Assembly (NCBI GenBank): GCA_028622995.1
Contig: JAJQJQ010000008.1
Location: 4,464,001-4,528,000, forward strand
DNA: 64,000 nucleotides
Reading direction: 5' to 3'
DNA from: Panagrolaimus kolymaensis
Lineage: Eukaryota > Nematoda > Chromadorea > Rhabditida > Panagrolaimidae
Made by a program: the position numbers and the translations under genes. The notes under the pieces are model-generated. The model searched no databases, was not told the origin of the DNA, and saw nothing but the letters and a program-made list of their open reading frames with translations. How positions within the stretch are numbered: position 1 is the stretch's first letter; each line of letters opens with the position of its first letter. Shown piece by piece: positions 40,263 through 52,199 of this stretch.

Positions 40263-42297
40263 AAAGCTAGAAATTTAAATTTCTCGTTACAAAATAAAGT
40301 TATTTATGTTAAATTTGGTTATAACGGCATTCATGAAGTCAATTATCGCCATTGATAAATCTTTCGATTTTAGTGCATTCATATTTTTACATAAACCTTT
40401 TTCGATGATTTTCTTTTAGTTTTTTATTTGGCTAGAAAGGAGCTACTTTTTTTGTGTAATTTTTTCAAAACTATAATTTCATTTTGCTTAATTTTTTTAC
40501 ATTTACAGAAAAAACCAAAACCATCAGCCATTATTTTTCCCATTAATTTTCTCAAATTTAATTTTAAAATAAAAAAGTACGTGTTTGCAAATAATGAAAA
40601 TATCTATGACGAAGAAAAGTACATACAACAAAATGTGTGTTCTTTGGATAAAGAAATGTCTCAAAAAAAAAGATGAAAAAAGAAAAAGTGTAATCAATTT
40701 TTGATTGACTACGTCTTTTCTTCTTTTTTCCACTCATCTCATTTTTCAAAGAGTCAGTGTCAATGAAACAAAAAAAAATGAAAAAAAATGTCGCAATAAA
40801 TTGTCTATGTAAACTTTTTTCTTCTTCTGTGTGTTGTGTGTTTTTTTAATAAAAAAAAATAAATGCTTTTTAAATGTTTTAATGTTTTTTTTGTTTGAAT
40901 TTTCTTAAAAAAAGAAAAAGAAAAAAGTGTTCAAACTGTGAAAATTACATACTTCCTTCTTTTAAAAAAAAGATAATTGGAACTTTCGAAAGGCGTGGGA
41001 AAACACAAAAAACACATGTCTTACAGTATGTCACATTTTAGTATTAAAAATAGAAAGTTCTATGAATTTAAATTTTTAATGGAAATAAGCGGAAAATAGA
41101 AAAACATCTGAAAAAAAAGTTTTCTGAAAGCTTTGAATAAAATTTTTATACCTATTTTTTTCGTTAACCTTTTTATCGAAAAAAGTTTCTCATGAGCAAA
41201 CATCGCTGCATAATTAACAACCTTCGCTTCAATCCATCGAACCCGTTTACCAGAGCCATTATCAATATTTTTATTTACAACCATTTATCACAAACAAAAA
41301 ACCATTTAACTTTTATGACCGTCGTCCATTAATGGTTTTTTCGCAATGGAAAAAAATATCTGCGAATACCTCTTCTTCTTTTTTTAAACTTTGTTCTTTG
41401 CATTCTCTTATCTTTTTTTTTTACTTTTCATTTATCACTTTTAACATTTTTGAGGCAGGGACTAGACAACACTCAAAGAATTTCTTTCCTTTCTTTTTTT
41501 TGCATCCTTGTTAAAGAAAATTTTTACAAGGTGGTTATTATTCTCACCTGATTTTTTTTGTGAATGAATGGAAAATGGACATGATAACTGAGGCGACACA
41601 ATGACCTTTTCTGTTGTTTATTCGATTGAAAAATTTTATAGAAAAGTTTTGAAAGCAGCATTTTTTGTTTTTGAAAGCAATAATTTTTTCATTTTATGAT
41701 TCAACAAATTTGTAGCCTTCCTTTTTTTAATATTCCCACAAGAATGACTACGCAACAGCAAAGAAAGACGTGAAGAAAGAAATTATTAAAAAAAATGGGG
41801 GAATGAAACAAAAAAAAATAATTTGTGTGTTCATTTTTTTTTTTTCATTCAACTAAAAACCATAGCAGTCGCGAGCGAGCAAGCAGGTGAAAAAATAAAA
41901 GAAAAAATGGGAGGAGGTCATTAAGTCGTTGTCGGGGGCAAAAGCAGCTCGTTCTTTTGTCTCGTCTGATGGTCCGATAAAATAGAGAGAAAGTCCGTCA
42001 AACACAATTTTCATAATCAGTCGTTGTTGAGCAAGCAGCCAGCCAAACTGTGAGCAGCAATAGCCATCCGTCAAAAATATATTTTTTTTCTTTTCTCTTG
42101 TGGGTTGTGGCTCAAAAAAAGAAAGATAGACGAAAGTTGAAAGAAGAAAAAGAAAAAAAAGTGGGACGGACGAGACAAACGTGAACAGTTTATTTTTTGT
42201 TCACTTTGATAATACTTCATCAGGAAGCAGTCGTCGACGACGTTGCCGTCTGACCTTTTATTTATTTAAAAATTTCGAAAAAATAAAAATAAAAATT
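40263..42297. other. Long intergenic/promoter region before the desaturase
   Basis: Two kilobases without a supported gene. Short frames (40428-40676, 41060-41284, 41332-41514) are low-complexity. The last 430 bp (41860-42290) are less AT-rich, contain AG/GA-rich tracts (GAAGAAAAAGAAAAAAAAGTGGGACGG) and probably include the desaturase promoter and 5' leader. Confidence 0.45.
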
Positions 42298-44094
42298 ATG
42301 GCACCTCCAGCTGCTTCAACCACGTCCACCACTACGACGGAATTCGAATTATCGAATGAAAAAGTCACCGATGTGGTTTCTGATGAACCCAACAATAAAC
42401 GAGAGTATCCAACTCTCGATGAACTTCGTTCAGCTGTTCCCAAGCATTGTTTTGATAAAAATGCTTTTCGTTCATGCCTTTATCTTGCAAAAGATTATTC
42501 TCAACTTGGATTAATGTATCTCTTAGTTCCATATATTGAACATTATCTTGGCTTTGCTGGTTTATTTGCATGGTGGTGGATTATGGGAATGTTTGGTTTT
42601 GCTCTTTTTGTTGTTGGACATGATTGTGGCCATACAACTTTCTCAAATTATTCATGGTTTAATGATCTCTGTGGACATATTGCTCATGCACCCATATTTG
42701 TTCCATTTTGGCCTTGGGCTAAATCCCATCGACAACATCATCAACATACTTCTCATGTTGAAAAAGATAAAGGCCATCCATGGTTAACAGAAGAATGGTG
42801 GATCGAACAAGGATTTGTCGCGAAATATTATCATAAACTTATTCCTATTACTGGTTTCTTAATGTAAGCCGCCATCACTTTTCTTTTTTGAAAGATTATT
42901 TTTAAAAATATACTTTTGCAGGTGGTGTCCCGGTTATCTCATTTTTGGCATTCCTGATGGATCTCATTTTTGGCCTGGTTCAAGACTTTTTACAACTAAA
43001 ACAGAAAAAATTCAATGCGCTGTTAGCAGCTCTATGTGCATTCTTGCTGCAATGGTAAGAGACACATATTTTTATTTTAGGACAAAAAAATCTTTTGGCT
43101 TAAAAAGGAAACGTTTTAAAATTGATTTTTACCCTAAAAAATGAAAAAACATAAGCCCGATGCGGGGCTCGAACCCGCGACAGCCAGATTAAGAGTCTGG
43201 TGCTCTACCGACTGAGCTAACCGGGCACCGATGTGGCCATACATTTTATTGAAACACAATTGCTTGACTTCCACATTTTTTTTCGTTTTCTTTTTACACT
43301 TGAAAGACGTTTCTTTTTTTCTTTTATCAACCAAAAACAAGTTTTTTTCCTTCTTTCAATGGGCCAAAGAGATACTTTCTTTCCTTTGTTGTCCTTTTGA
43401 CTTTTTAAAAGTTAAAAAAAAGTTTAAAGGATGGAAAATTTTTACAGATTGCTTTTTACATTTGTGATTATTCGTTCGTTCCATTTACAAAATATTATAT
43501 TATGCCCGTAATTTTTACTGGATTTTGGATTGCTATGGTTACTTATCTTCATCATCATGAAGAAACCATTGAAACTTATGAAGAAGGTACATGGAATTAT
43601 GTTCGAGGTCAATTAAATACCGTTGATCGACGATATGGATTTGGACTTGAATCATTGCTTCATAACATCACTGATTGTAAGTTATTTTTCGAGGCAATTA
43701 AAAAACTTCAAAAAAATTTAAGCGACACTTTTTTTTGATGATAAATCAAGCATAAAATGAATGCTCTAAAAAAATTTGTTTCAAACCCAAACTTTTTCGT
43801 TTTCATTTATCTTTAGAGCTTTAACCTCCAATAAATATTTTTCTTTTATTTTTAGCTCATGTCGTTCACCATCTTTTTTATCGACAAATTCCACATTATC
43901 ATATTTCTGAAGCCACTCAATCCATTATACCCGTAATTGCTAAATATGATGAAAAGCTTTATCGTTCTCGAGATAGTTCCACATATTTATATGAATATAT
44001 GATGCTAAATCTCAAACTTGATTATGTTAAAAAAGCTGGAAATGGAGTTTTAAAATTTGCGGGTATTAAATGTAATGAAAAGAAAAGTGATTGA
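42298..44094 (+). CDS. Membrane fatty acid desaturase, FAT-1/FAT-2 type (delta-12/omega-3)
   Basis: An ER-membrane acyl desaturase that inserts a double bond into C18/C20 fatty acids, using cytochrome b5 as electron donor. Four exons (42298-42865, 42922-43053, about 43448-43678, 43857-44094) give roughly 390 residues. The start MAPPAASTTSTTTTEF opens a disordered N-terminus, followed by YPTLDELRSAVPKHCFDKNAF, typical of worm FAT-1/FAT-2. The three His boxes are present: HDCGH, HRQHHQHTSH and HVVHHLF. GFALFVVGHD and DGSHFWPGS are family hallmarks. Box 1 as HDCGH rather than HDCLH leans towards the delta-12 (FAT-2) side, but regiospecificity cannot be read safely from sequence. It ends NEKKSD-stop. 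Intron 2 (about 390 bp) is much longer than the others because it contains a tRNA gene. Confidence 0.92.
43155..43226 (-). tRNA. tRNA-Lys (anticodon CTT)
   Basis: The minus strand folds into a full cloverleaf. The acceptor pairs GCCCGGT with ATCGGGC (one G-T pair). The D arm is GCTC-AGTCGGTA-GAGC, the anticodon arm CCAGACTCTTAATCTGG with anticodon CTT, the variable loop CTGTC, and the T arm GCGGG-TTCGAAC-CCCGC. Length is 72 nt without an encoded CCA and without an intron. A-box (TAGCTCAGTCGG) and B-box (GGTTCGAACCC) promoter elements are intact. It lies antisense inside desaturase intron 2, followed on its own strand by a TTTTTT-type Pol III terminator (plus-strand run of A at about 43143-43149). 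Confidence 0.96.
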
Positions 44095-44804
44095 ATAAAT
44101 AGTATCCTTCTTGTTTTGTAAATTATTTTTGTCAGTTTTTTATTGTGATGTCTAGAGAGAGAAAATAAAAAATAAACCTTTTTATTGTTAAACTTTTAAA
44201 ACAAACGTAAAAAAGTATTTCACAAACAAAAATAATAAAGATTTTTGAACCAAAATAAAACGAATAAAAATTTCGGTGAATATTAAAAATAAACAAAATC
44301 AAATCTGTTTCTTGGCTTATGTTCACTGAAAAAAGATTACTAATAAAATTCGTAAGACGAACGTATTTTTGTCGTTCCGATTAGCTAATTGTGATTTGAT
44401 GCGGTTATGAGGAATATTTTAATATGGTATCGTTTTACATCTCTTTTATAATCGTTAAACGATTATTTCTTCGAGAATGACAAAAATGCATTTTTTGAGG
44501 TTTTCGGTAGAAATTAAAAAATTCTGACAATAATGCTACTACAATATTGGAATTTTAGCTTTTTTTTAATTCTTCTTCAAATGATAAAAAACCTTCTGAA
44601 AGCGGATCTTACCGACCTTATAATTATTTTTTGTTATCACTGATATAACTGATAAAGTGATTCTAATGTAAAAAGGTGCATTCAACAAAATCGATGCTTT
44701 TATTGTTCCATCTATGATGAACAAATGTTTCTGTTAGTTTTGTTGCCGAGGTGTTTTATTCCTACAACAATTTTCTAATAAAGTTTTTTTAAAATTTTTA
44801 GGTG
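44095..44804. other. Intergenic; part duplicated upstream of the next CUB/VWA gene
   Basis: Contains TTTTTGAACCAAAATAAAACGAATAAAA and CTTGGCTTATGT (about 44240-44325), which recur at about 47085-47145 upstream of the second gene. The tandem duplication unit therefore includes the upstream flank. A TTTTTAG acceptor precedes the start codon of the first CUB/VWA gene. Confidence 0.6.
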
Positions 44805-46922
44805 ATGTATTTAACGGTTATTTGTTTCACCGTTTTTGCATTGGGCACTGCTTCAGTCTTTGATCCTTTTATTAAAAAACAAAATTTAAAAGAGTTGGTT
44901 CACAATGAAAGAATTCAAAAATTTGACACGATTTGTTCAAATACAGTATCAACATCGCAAAATGGCACACTTATTAGCCCCAATTATCCAGGATATTATG
45001 GAAATAATTTAACTTGTTATTATTACATAAATCTTCCATTTAAATATGCTTTACAACTTACAATTAATTCATTTTTAACGGAAGGTTGCTGTGATTACCT
45101 ATTAATTTCAACGTCTTATGATAATTCATCATGGACTAATGTTGCTAAGCATGTTTTATAATACTGTTTTTATTTATGAAAATATTATTTCAGTTTAACT
45201 GGATCCACGAATATTACTTCTTACACACTTCAAAACCATGCTAGTTTTCATTTTTATACTGATTATTCAGTTATTAACAGAGGTTTTAATTTAACATGGA
45301 CTGCAACGTGAGTTTTTTAAGTATAAATATACTTTTTTCTTAAATAAAAAATACATTGATAAATACCATATCTTAAAAAACAAATAAATTTCACTAGTAA
45401 AATTATAAAAATAAGTATATTTTAGCCAATTGTTTTACCCGCCACAAAGTAAGTAAAAATCAAAAGTAAACCAATGTTAAAAAAAAATTCAAGTTAGTAA
45501 CTGCCAAGGGCCAGATCTTTTGATTTTATTAGATCGATCACAAGCTATTTTTCCTGATTTTTATAATAATGTAAGGCCTTCTTTTGAAGTTATTCACGCA
45601 CTTTGTTTTTTATTGTCGCAACTCAAATTGTTCATTCGAAATGTAACATCACATTTTTCTTTTGCTGATGATATAACTATCGATAATAAATTTTCTTCAC
45701 GATATGGTGTTATTGAGTTTAGCGATGATGCAACTGTGACAATACCCTTACAAAATTACAGCCGTTATGACTTTTTATCACGAGTAAACCAAAGTCTTAG
45801 TTACATTGATGGGGGATTGAGTAATGTGACAGCGTAAATTACGAATGATTTTCAAAAAATTAAAAAAAAAAGTTTAGTGCATTGTTGCTTGCATACGATG
45901 AATTCACCCAACATGGAACACCAAATAATGGAACTCAACTTCACCCAAGGCTATCATTCTGGTTGTGAATGACATGTAAATAATGAAAAAATGAATGTTA
46001 TAAATCTTTAATTTTTTTAGCTCACCCTACACTATTCATGATACTCTAGTAGCTATGAATAAACTTAAAGCTATCGTTCAACTTCCTATGGGTGTTATAG
46101 TACCTGGACTTGATGGCATTCCTGATGGGGCTCAAACACGTTTGGGTGATTTAGTTGGAAACTCAAACTTTACTTTCAGTTCTCTTGAATCCGCTGTAAA
46201 TGGTGTTCCATCACTTACAACTTCATCATTCACATGCCCTATATGCAGTGGACTAATTTTTATTGGTGAAATGACTGCCGCCATTGGTCATGATAGAAAG
46301 TTAAAGTACCTCCAACTTGTTCAACGCCTTGCCACTGCAACAGCTAAAACATCAGTTCAACAATTTGCTATTGCTCTCTATGGTACTCAAATTTACCGAA
46401 ATATTGAATTCCAAACTTTTGATAATTTTAACCAAACCATTACTGATTTAATCTCGAATTTAACGCAATATGATAGCCCAAATGGTGGAAAAACTTTTTT
46501 GACACCGTATGTGTTTACTTTTTATTTTAGAGGGAATGAAAAGGTTTATTTTAGAATTTTGACTCAACTTTACACCACTTTGACTTCCAACATATCCTCC
46601 AGTAATTATGCTGTATTATTAATGGGAGAAGTCGCGTATGCTTTTGAAGCTCATACAAAATCTTATTAAATAAAATTAATATTTTAGCGTAATTCTCGAC
46701 CCATCCCCAGCTTTTGCAGCCGCTCAAAATGTTGCTTCACTTAATTCAGACATTTATGTGTTGGATCAAAGTCGTTATAATACTTCATCAAGCATGTGGC
46801 TTACTCTCACCAAAAATCGGGCCAATCACATTGTTAATGGTACAACCATCACTACTTTGGATGATTTATTTTCAAGCTTCCAACCCACTCTAATTCAAGA
46901 TTTTGGAAATATGAATTGTTAA
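44805..46922 (+). pseudogene. Secreted CUB-VWA-VWA protein, tandem copy 1, frameshifted
   Basis: The start at 44805 (MYLTVICFTVFALGTAS, signal peptide) follows TTTTTAG. One CUB domain follows (GTLISPNYPGYYGNNLTCYYYI ... FYTDYSVINRGFNLTW). The first VWA-like domain has LLILLDRSQAIF (a MIDAS-like DxSxA) and YGVIEFSDDATVTIPL; the second has CSGLIFIGEMTAAIGHDRK, YAVLLMGE and DPSPAFAAAQN, ending DFGNMNC-stop. Two defects show against copy 3. The intron after DFYNN still has GTAAGG but no acceptor AG, so it reads through as extra codons. Near 45948, LLLAYDEFTQHGTPNNGTQL loses frame before AIILVVND, which fits a one-base deletion. Extracellular matrix or innate-immunity roles are known for related worm CUB/C-type-lectin/VWA proteins, but nothing here proves one. 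Confidence 0.7.
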
Positions 46923-47463
46923 AAACAAAAATTAAACTTCATAATTTTTAATTAACTTTGGAATTTTAAATAAAAAATAAAGCTATTTTTGTTGTATCAT
47001 CGAATGAACAAAGAAATAAATCATTTTTAGTTTTTAGCCTTTTTTAAATTAACGAAAGAAATATTTCGTAAACGAAAGAAGCTATAAAATTTCTGAACCA
47101 AATAAAAAGAATAAAATAAAATTTGTTTGTTGGCTTATGTGTTAAAATGTTTATTCTTCGATGCGTTTTCTTATTGAAATCAGAATTCAATGATTTGATT
47201 TGTTTTAATCTTCAAGTGATAAAACCTTCAAAAAAAAAACGAAACTACATACAATTTTTTCGAGCCTGAAAAAAAAGATTATGTTCTACGTCGTCATTCA
47301 TCCAAAGTGTGTCAAAGCAACAGCACACCCTAACACACCCAACCAATTACCCATGAGATGTGTGATTATAAAAAAAACAGGAAAAATCAAACATTTTCAT
47401 TTGTTTTGTATTTTTCTCAATTAATTTACAGCAATATTTTTTCTGTTAAATTTTTCTAAGCTA
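46923..47463. other. Intergenic, duplicated flank
   Basis: Includes the second copy of the GAACCAAATAAAAAGAATAAAA ... TTGGCTTATGT block (about 47085-47145) and, near 47300-47345, a CA-rich AGCAACAGCACACCCTAACACACCCAACC stretch. No gene. Confidence 0.5.
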
Positions 47464-48760
47464 ATGTATTTAGCAGTTGCAATTCATTTCACCCTCCTTG
47501 CGCTTGTTGCTTCAACGTTTAATTCTAATAAACTGGGCCAAGAGGGAAAAATAGATAAATTTAATGAAATGTGTGATGCATATTCAGTATCAACATCGCC
47601 AAATGGAACACTTACAAGTCCAAATTATCCTAGCGAATATGGAGATTATTTAGATTGTTATTATTACATAAATCTTCCGTATCAATCAATTATACACATT
47701 ACAATTAATTCATTTAGAACAGAAGCGGATCTTGACTATTTATTAATTTCAACTTCAAGTGATAATTCATCATGGACTGATATTGCTAGGCAAATTTTTA
47801 TGATTATCGCTATCATTTTTTTAAAAGTAATTTTTTAGATTGAGTGGATCGAGATATAATAGGGGCTATACCCTTCAAAATTAAGCTCGTTTTTATTTTC
47901 ATACTGATCGAAATAATGTTTACAAAGGATTCGATATAACTTGGACAGCAACGTGAGAATTATTTTGTTTACTCAAAAAAATCATAAATTAGCGCGCTCT
48001 ATTTTTTTAATAGACAAAACATAAATTTTTTTTTCTTCTTCAGCTTATCAACGCCGTCCTATTCTATGTGCAGTGGATTAGTTTTTATTGGGGAAATGTC
48101 TGCGGCCATTGGTCATGATAGAAAGTTAAAGTACCTCCAACTTGTTCAACGCCTTGCCACTGCAACAGCCAAATCGCCAACTCAACGATATGCTATCGCA
48201 CTTTATGGCACTCAAATTTATCGAAATATTGAATTCCAAACATTTGATAGTTTTTATCAAACTATCAATAATTTGATTTCGGATTTAATGCAATATGATA
48301 GCCCAAATGGTGGTAAAACTTATTTAACACCGTGAGTAATTCAATTCATTGGTAAAAATTTAATCAAGCTTTATTTATTTTTTCTCTTCAGAATTTTAAA
48401 TCAGCTTTACAACACTTTGACCTCCAATATTTCATCGAGTAATTATGCTGTATTATTAATGGGAGAAGTCTCGTATGCTTTGAAACTCATACAAAATTTT
48501 TTGCAAAATTGATATTAAATTTCAGAGTTATCCTTGACCCTTCTCCTGCTTACTTATCTGCTCAAAATGTTGCATCACTTAATTCAGACATATATGTTTT
48601 GGATCAAAGTCAGTACAATGCTCCATCAATCATGTGGCGTACACTTACAAACAATCGTTACAATCATATTGTCAATGGCACAGCCAATACTGATTTAGAT
48701 TCATTATTTTATAAATTTCAATCCACTCTTCTTCAAGAATTTGGAAATATGAATTGTTAA
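47464..48760 (+). pseudogene. CUB-VWA tandem copy 2, internally deleted and with a stop
   Basis: Signal peptide (MYLAVAIHFTLLALVAST) and CUB start GTLTSPNYPSEYGDYLDCYYYI, closely related to copy 1. The second CUB exon carries an in-frame TAA at about 47882-47884 where copy 1 has CAT (Leu-Gln-Asn-stop-Ala-Arg-Phe). The whole first VWA domain is missing: the next exon starts directly at SMCSGLVFIGEMSAAIGHDRK of the second VWA-like domain. The 3' part (YAIALYGTQIYRNIEFQTF, LLMGE, DPSPAYLSAQN ... EFGNMNC-stop) is intact and over 80% identical by eye to copy 1. It is a deleted copy, probably non-functional. Confidence 0.75.
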
Positions 48761-49230
48761 AAATAAAATTCGTAATTTTATTTGACTTTTTATTATTTAA
48801 AAAAAAGTATTTGAATTGATTCTGTAACCCATTTTTCCAAACAAAAAATGATAAAAGTCTTGTGATTTTTATTTTATTGTTTCGGTTTTCTTCTTTTTTA
48901 AATAAAAATATTCAAAAAAAAACTTGTGGCGCCGCTTTTCTTCTTCTCCTTTAATCAAACTGATAAAAGCTAAATACAAAGAACAGAAAAAAAAATCATA
49001 AAATATTGATAAAATGTTTTCTAAAAAAATTAATTGGCAATTCTAATAATAAAAAATATGATAAAATTTAATGATGATTTCTATAAAACAACGACTGCTC
49101 TCAATTTATTGTAAGAAAAAAAATAGTCATTTAATTTAGGTTTTATTCTGTGACTTTTGCTCTCTTTAAAATTTTTAGTTTATTTTTTTGAGATTGTAAA
49201 AAACTGCTTTAAATTTTAGGTAAAACAAAA
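48761..49230. other. Intergenic
   Basis: 470 bp AT-rich. TAAAAGTCTTGTGATTTTTATTTTATTGT (about 48852) recurs as TAAAAGTCTTGTGATTTTTTTTC at about 51961, i.e. it follows copy 2 and copy 3 alike, marking another duplicated flank. An AATTTTAG acceptor lies just before the next start. Confidence 0.5.
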
Positions 49231-51828
49231 ATGAAGTTTCCAACATTTTGTTTGGTAATTTTCTTGCTTGTGCTATCAGCTACACAAACCAATGGTTTCA
49301 AACTTCAAAAATTTCAAAAGCTGCCATCGGAAGAAGAAAAGGCTTCAATTCTCCAACAACCTGAAAAGTTTGATGCATTTTGCATTGATTCATCCACCAC
49401 TGCGATCACGGGAGTTTTAACAACTCCAGGTTATCCTGGAAATTATGGTACCGACTTTGATTGTTATTTTAATATTTACACTCCTTTTGGATACAGTATT
49501 CAAATAATGATAGACTATTTTTCAACTGAAGCAAATAATGATTTTCTTCAAATTGATTCATCTATCATGAATTCATCTTGGGTAAACGTAGATATGTGAG
49601 TTAATTAATTAACCGATGAGAATAATTGGCTGCTTTTTTTTCGATAGAAACTTTGTAAAAAAAAATTTAGTTTATCTGGAATAAATGGTATTGTTAATTG
49701 GAATTATACCCTTGAAAATAATGCAAGGCTCCGATTTCACAGTGATGGAGCAAATGTTGCTGGAGGAGTACATTTGACATGGAATTTAAAGTGAATGCTT
49801 CTTTTTTTAAAAACAAAATTAAACATTCTTCTTTTTTTAGCTTTGAAGCGGATTCCATTTGTACAGATTATCATAGTTATTTCCAAGTTGGACAATTATC
49901 AAGTCAAAATTATCCCGCGAATTACAGCAATAATTTAAGTTGTGAATATTTTGTTTATACTCCAATTGGATACAATATTGTTATAACATTTGATTATTTT
50001 TCAACTGAAAGTGGTAATGATCTCCTTCAAATTTCAACTTCCAATGATTCTTCCACATTCACCAATGTTACCACGTAATTGGTTTTTTATTTGTTGCTTT
50101 AAAAAAGATGACGACGAGATTAAATTGCTTCATTTTTTAGACTTTCGGGAAGCATGGGCGGCGTTCATTGGAATTACACTTTACAAAATATTGCATCATT
50201 TTCTTTTGTTACCGATGGAACAAATACTGCTAGAGGATTTAATTTGAATTGGAAAGCAAAGTAATTTTTTATTTTAATTCGAGTTGCGCGTTTAAAAAGT
50301 TTATAAATGAACTCTTTACTTCTTTTTTTTCAGCCAAAATTTTCCAATTACTTTGCCAGAAAGTAAGTTTCTAAATTTATTTTAATTGAGTGATGTTGAG
50401 GTGCAATTTTTAAGGCACAAATTGTCAAGGACCCGATATTTTGTTTTTGTTAGATCGTTCACAAGCTATTTATCAAGATTTTTACAATAATGTAAGTCCA
50501 TTAGAAATAAATAATTCATTAGACATAATTTTAGGACATCAAAACCTTTTTACGGAATATTACTTCGCGATATGCTTTTGCTGATGACAAAACCGTTAAA
50601 ATTCTTTATTCCACTCGATTTGGTGTAATCGAATTTAGCGATACTGCACATTATTCTGTTCCATTGGCAGATTATAGCCGTTATGATTTCCTATCCCAAG
50701 TTTCTCAAAATGTTAATTATACCAATGGTGGAGTTAGTAATGTAGCAGGGTAAGTATTTATGTTCAATAAAAATAATTTCTGCATTTTTATTTAACGAAA
50801 ATTAAATTATTTTAAGCGCTTTAAATTTGGCATATAACATATTATCTCAAAATGAGAATGCTTACAACAATACTCCAATGGCGATTGTGCTCGTAGTTAA
50901 CGATATTGCAAAAATAAGTTTTGATGAATCCAAAACAGCCATGGATAAACTCAAACAAATTGTTCAACTTCCAATGGGTATCATTGTTCCTGGAGTAAAT
51001 GGACTTCAAGATGGCAGTGACAAGAGATTAGATGATTTAATTGGAAATGCTGAATACACTTTTGATTCCCTTCAACATTCTGTTTCTGGAATACCATATC
51101 TTACGGAAATAGAATTTCCATGTTCAGTTTGCAGTGGTTTAATATTTATTGGAGAAATGACAGCCGCTATTGGACACGATAAAAAAGTCAATTTTTAGAA
51201 TTAGCTCGTGATCTAGCTGCTCAATCAGCGCGGCAATCAAATCAAAGATATGCCATTGCTCTTTATGGAGTAACAATATATCAAAATATTACATTACAAA
51301 CATATTCAGAGTTTAATCAAACAATTACTAATTTGTTAAATAATGCAAATAATTTACCCAATGGCGGCCAAACTTATTTACAACCGTAAAACAAAAAAAC
51401 TTTTTTATCAATGATATAAGTTATAATTATAATATTCAAATTTTTAGAATGTTGGACCATCTTAACAACGAATTAGGATCTGATGTATCTTCAGATAATC
51501 ATGTCATCTTATTAATGGGGGAATTAAGGTAGTTTTATATGCGTAAAAAAATTATTCATTTTTGCATTAAAATTAATATTTTAGTGTTATTCGTGATCCA
51601 CCTCAAAAGGTAAAAGAATCAGCGCAAAAAGTTGCACTAAGAAATGCAGACATTTATGTTATTAACGAAGAACGTAAATCATTTTCAACCACAATTTGGG
51701 ATATTCTTACAAACTATAAACCTGATCACATCATTAATGGCACCGCATATGATGACGTTGGAGATTTGTTTTCTAATATTGGACCCAGGCTTTTATCTGA
51801 TTTCAATAACATGAATTGTGAAACATAA
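49231..51828 (+). CDS. Secreted CUB-CUB-VWA-VWA protein, tandem copy 3 (one homopolymer frameshift)
   Basis: The most complete member. Signal peptide MKFPTFCLVIFLLVLSATQT, a short linker, then CUB1 (VLTTPGYPGNYGTDFDCYFNI ... GGVHLTWN) and CUB2 (QLSSQNYPANYSNNLSCEYFVY ... GFNLNWKA). VWA1 follows (CQGPDILFLLDRSQAIYQDF, FGVIEFSD, MAIVLVVNDIAK), then a second VWA-like domain (CSGLIFIGEMTAAIGHDK ... YAIALYGVTIYQNI ... HVILLMGE). Around 12 exons have canonical junctions. At about 51181-51187 the run GATAAAAAAGTC puts HDKK out of frame with FLELARDLAAQS; one extra A would restore it. A single homopolymer shift of this kind is a classic assembly error, so I call this a gene, with reservation. It ends NNMNCET-stop. 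Confidence 0.7.
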
Positions 51829-52058
51829 TAAATATTTTACTTTTAAGAAGTTGGCACTTCATTTGATAATAAAAAGTTTATAAAGCTTTGCAAAATATTT
51901 TTTTCGTAAAAATAATTTCTTTGTGATTTTTTTTCCATAACCTTTCCAAACAAAAAAAGATAAAAGTCTTGTGATTTTTTTTCTTTGTTTTTGTCTTCTG
52001 CAAGTAAAAAAATTATTTTTGACTTTTTGTTTTATTCTTTCAAGTTGGCAAATCAAAG

Positions 52059-52199
52059 ATGAAGTATTTCTTTTGCTTCGTTGCTTTGTCCCTAATCGCG
52101 GCTTCTTTAATGTCAAAGCTTCCTGCTGAAGTTGGAGAATTAACAGCAAAATTTGAAAATGGTGAAATTTCCAAAAAATTGTTAAAAGTAAAATTTTAA
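52059..52199 (+). CDS. Tiny secreted-peptide frame (46 aa)
   Basis: MKYFFCFVALSLIAASLMSK is a good signal peptide; the remainder (LPAEVGELTAKFENGEISKK...) is short and charged, with a TAA followed by AATAAATAAGG, a plausible 3' end. It sits directly downstream of the CUB/VWA tandem in the same orientation, at the spacing where a fourth copy would begin, and could be a stranded first exon (AAAGTAAAA could act as a donor). Either a small secreted peptide gene or a relic. Confidence 0.4.
   Translation: MKYFFCFVALSLIAASLMSKLPAEVGELTAKFENGEISKKLLKVKF

Noticed and set aside
40428..41514. Possible genes upstream of the desaturase
   Set aside because: Low-complexity frames on both strands with no recognisable domain or splice support.
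43134..43340. Minus-strand frame containing ARLAQSVEHQTLN
   Set aside because: This is the well-known conceptual translation of a tRNA gene; the tRNA-Lys explains it.
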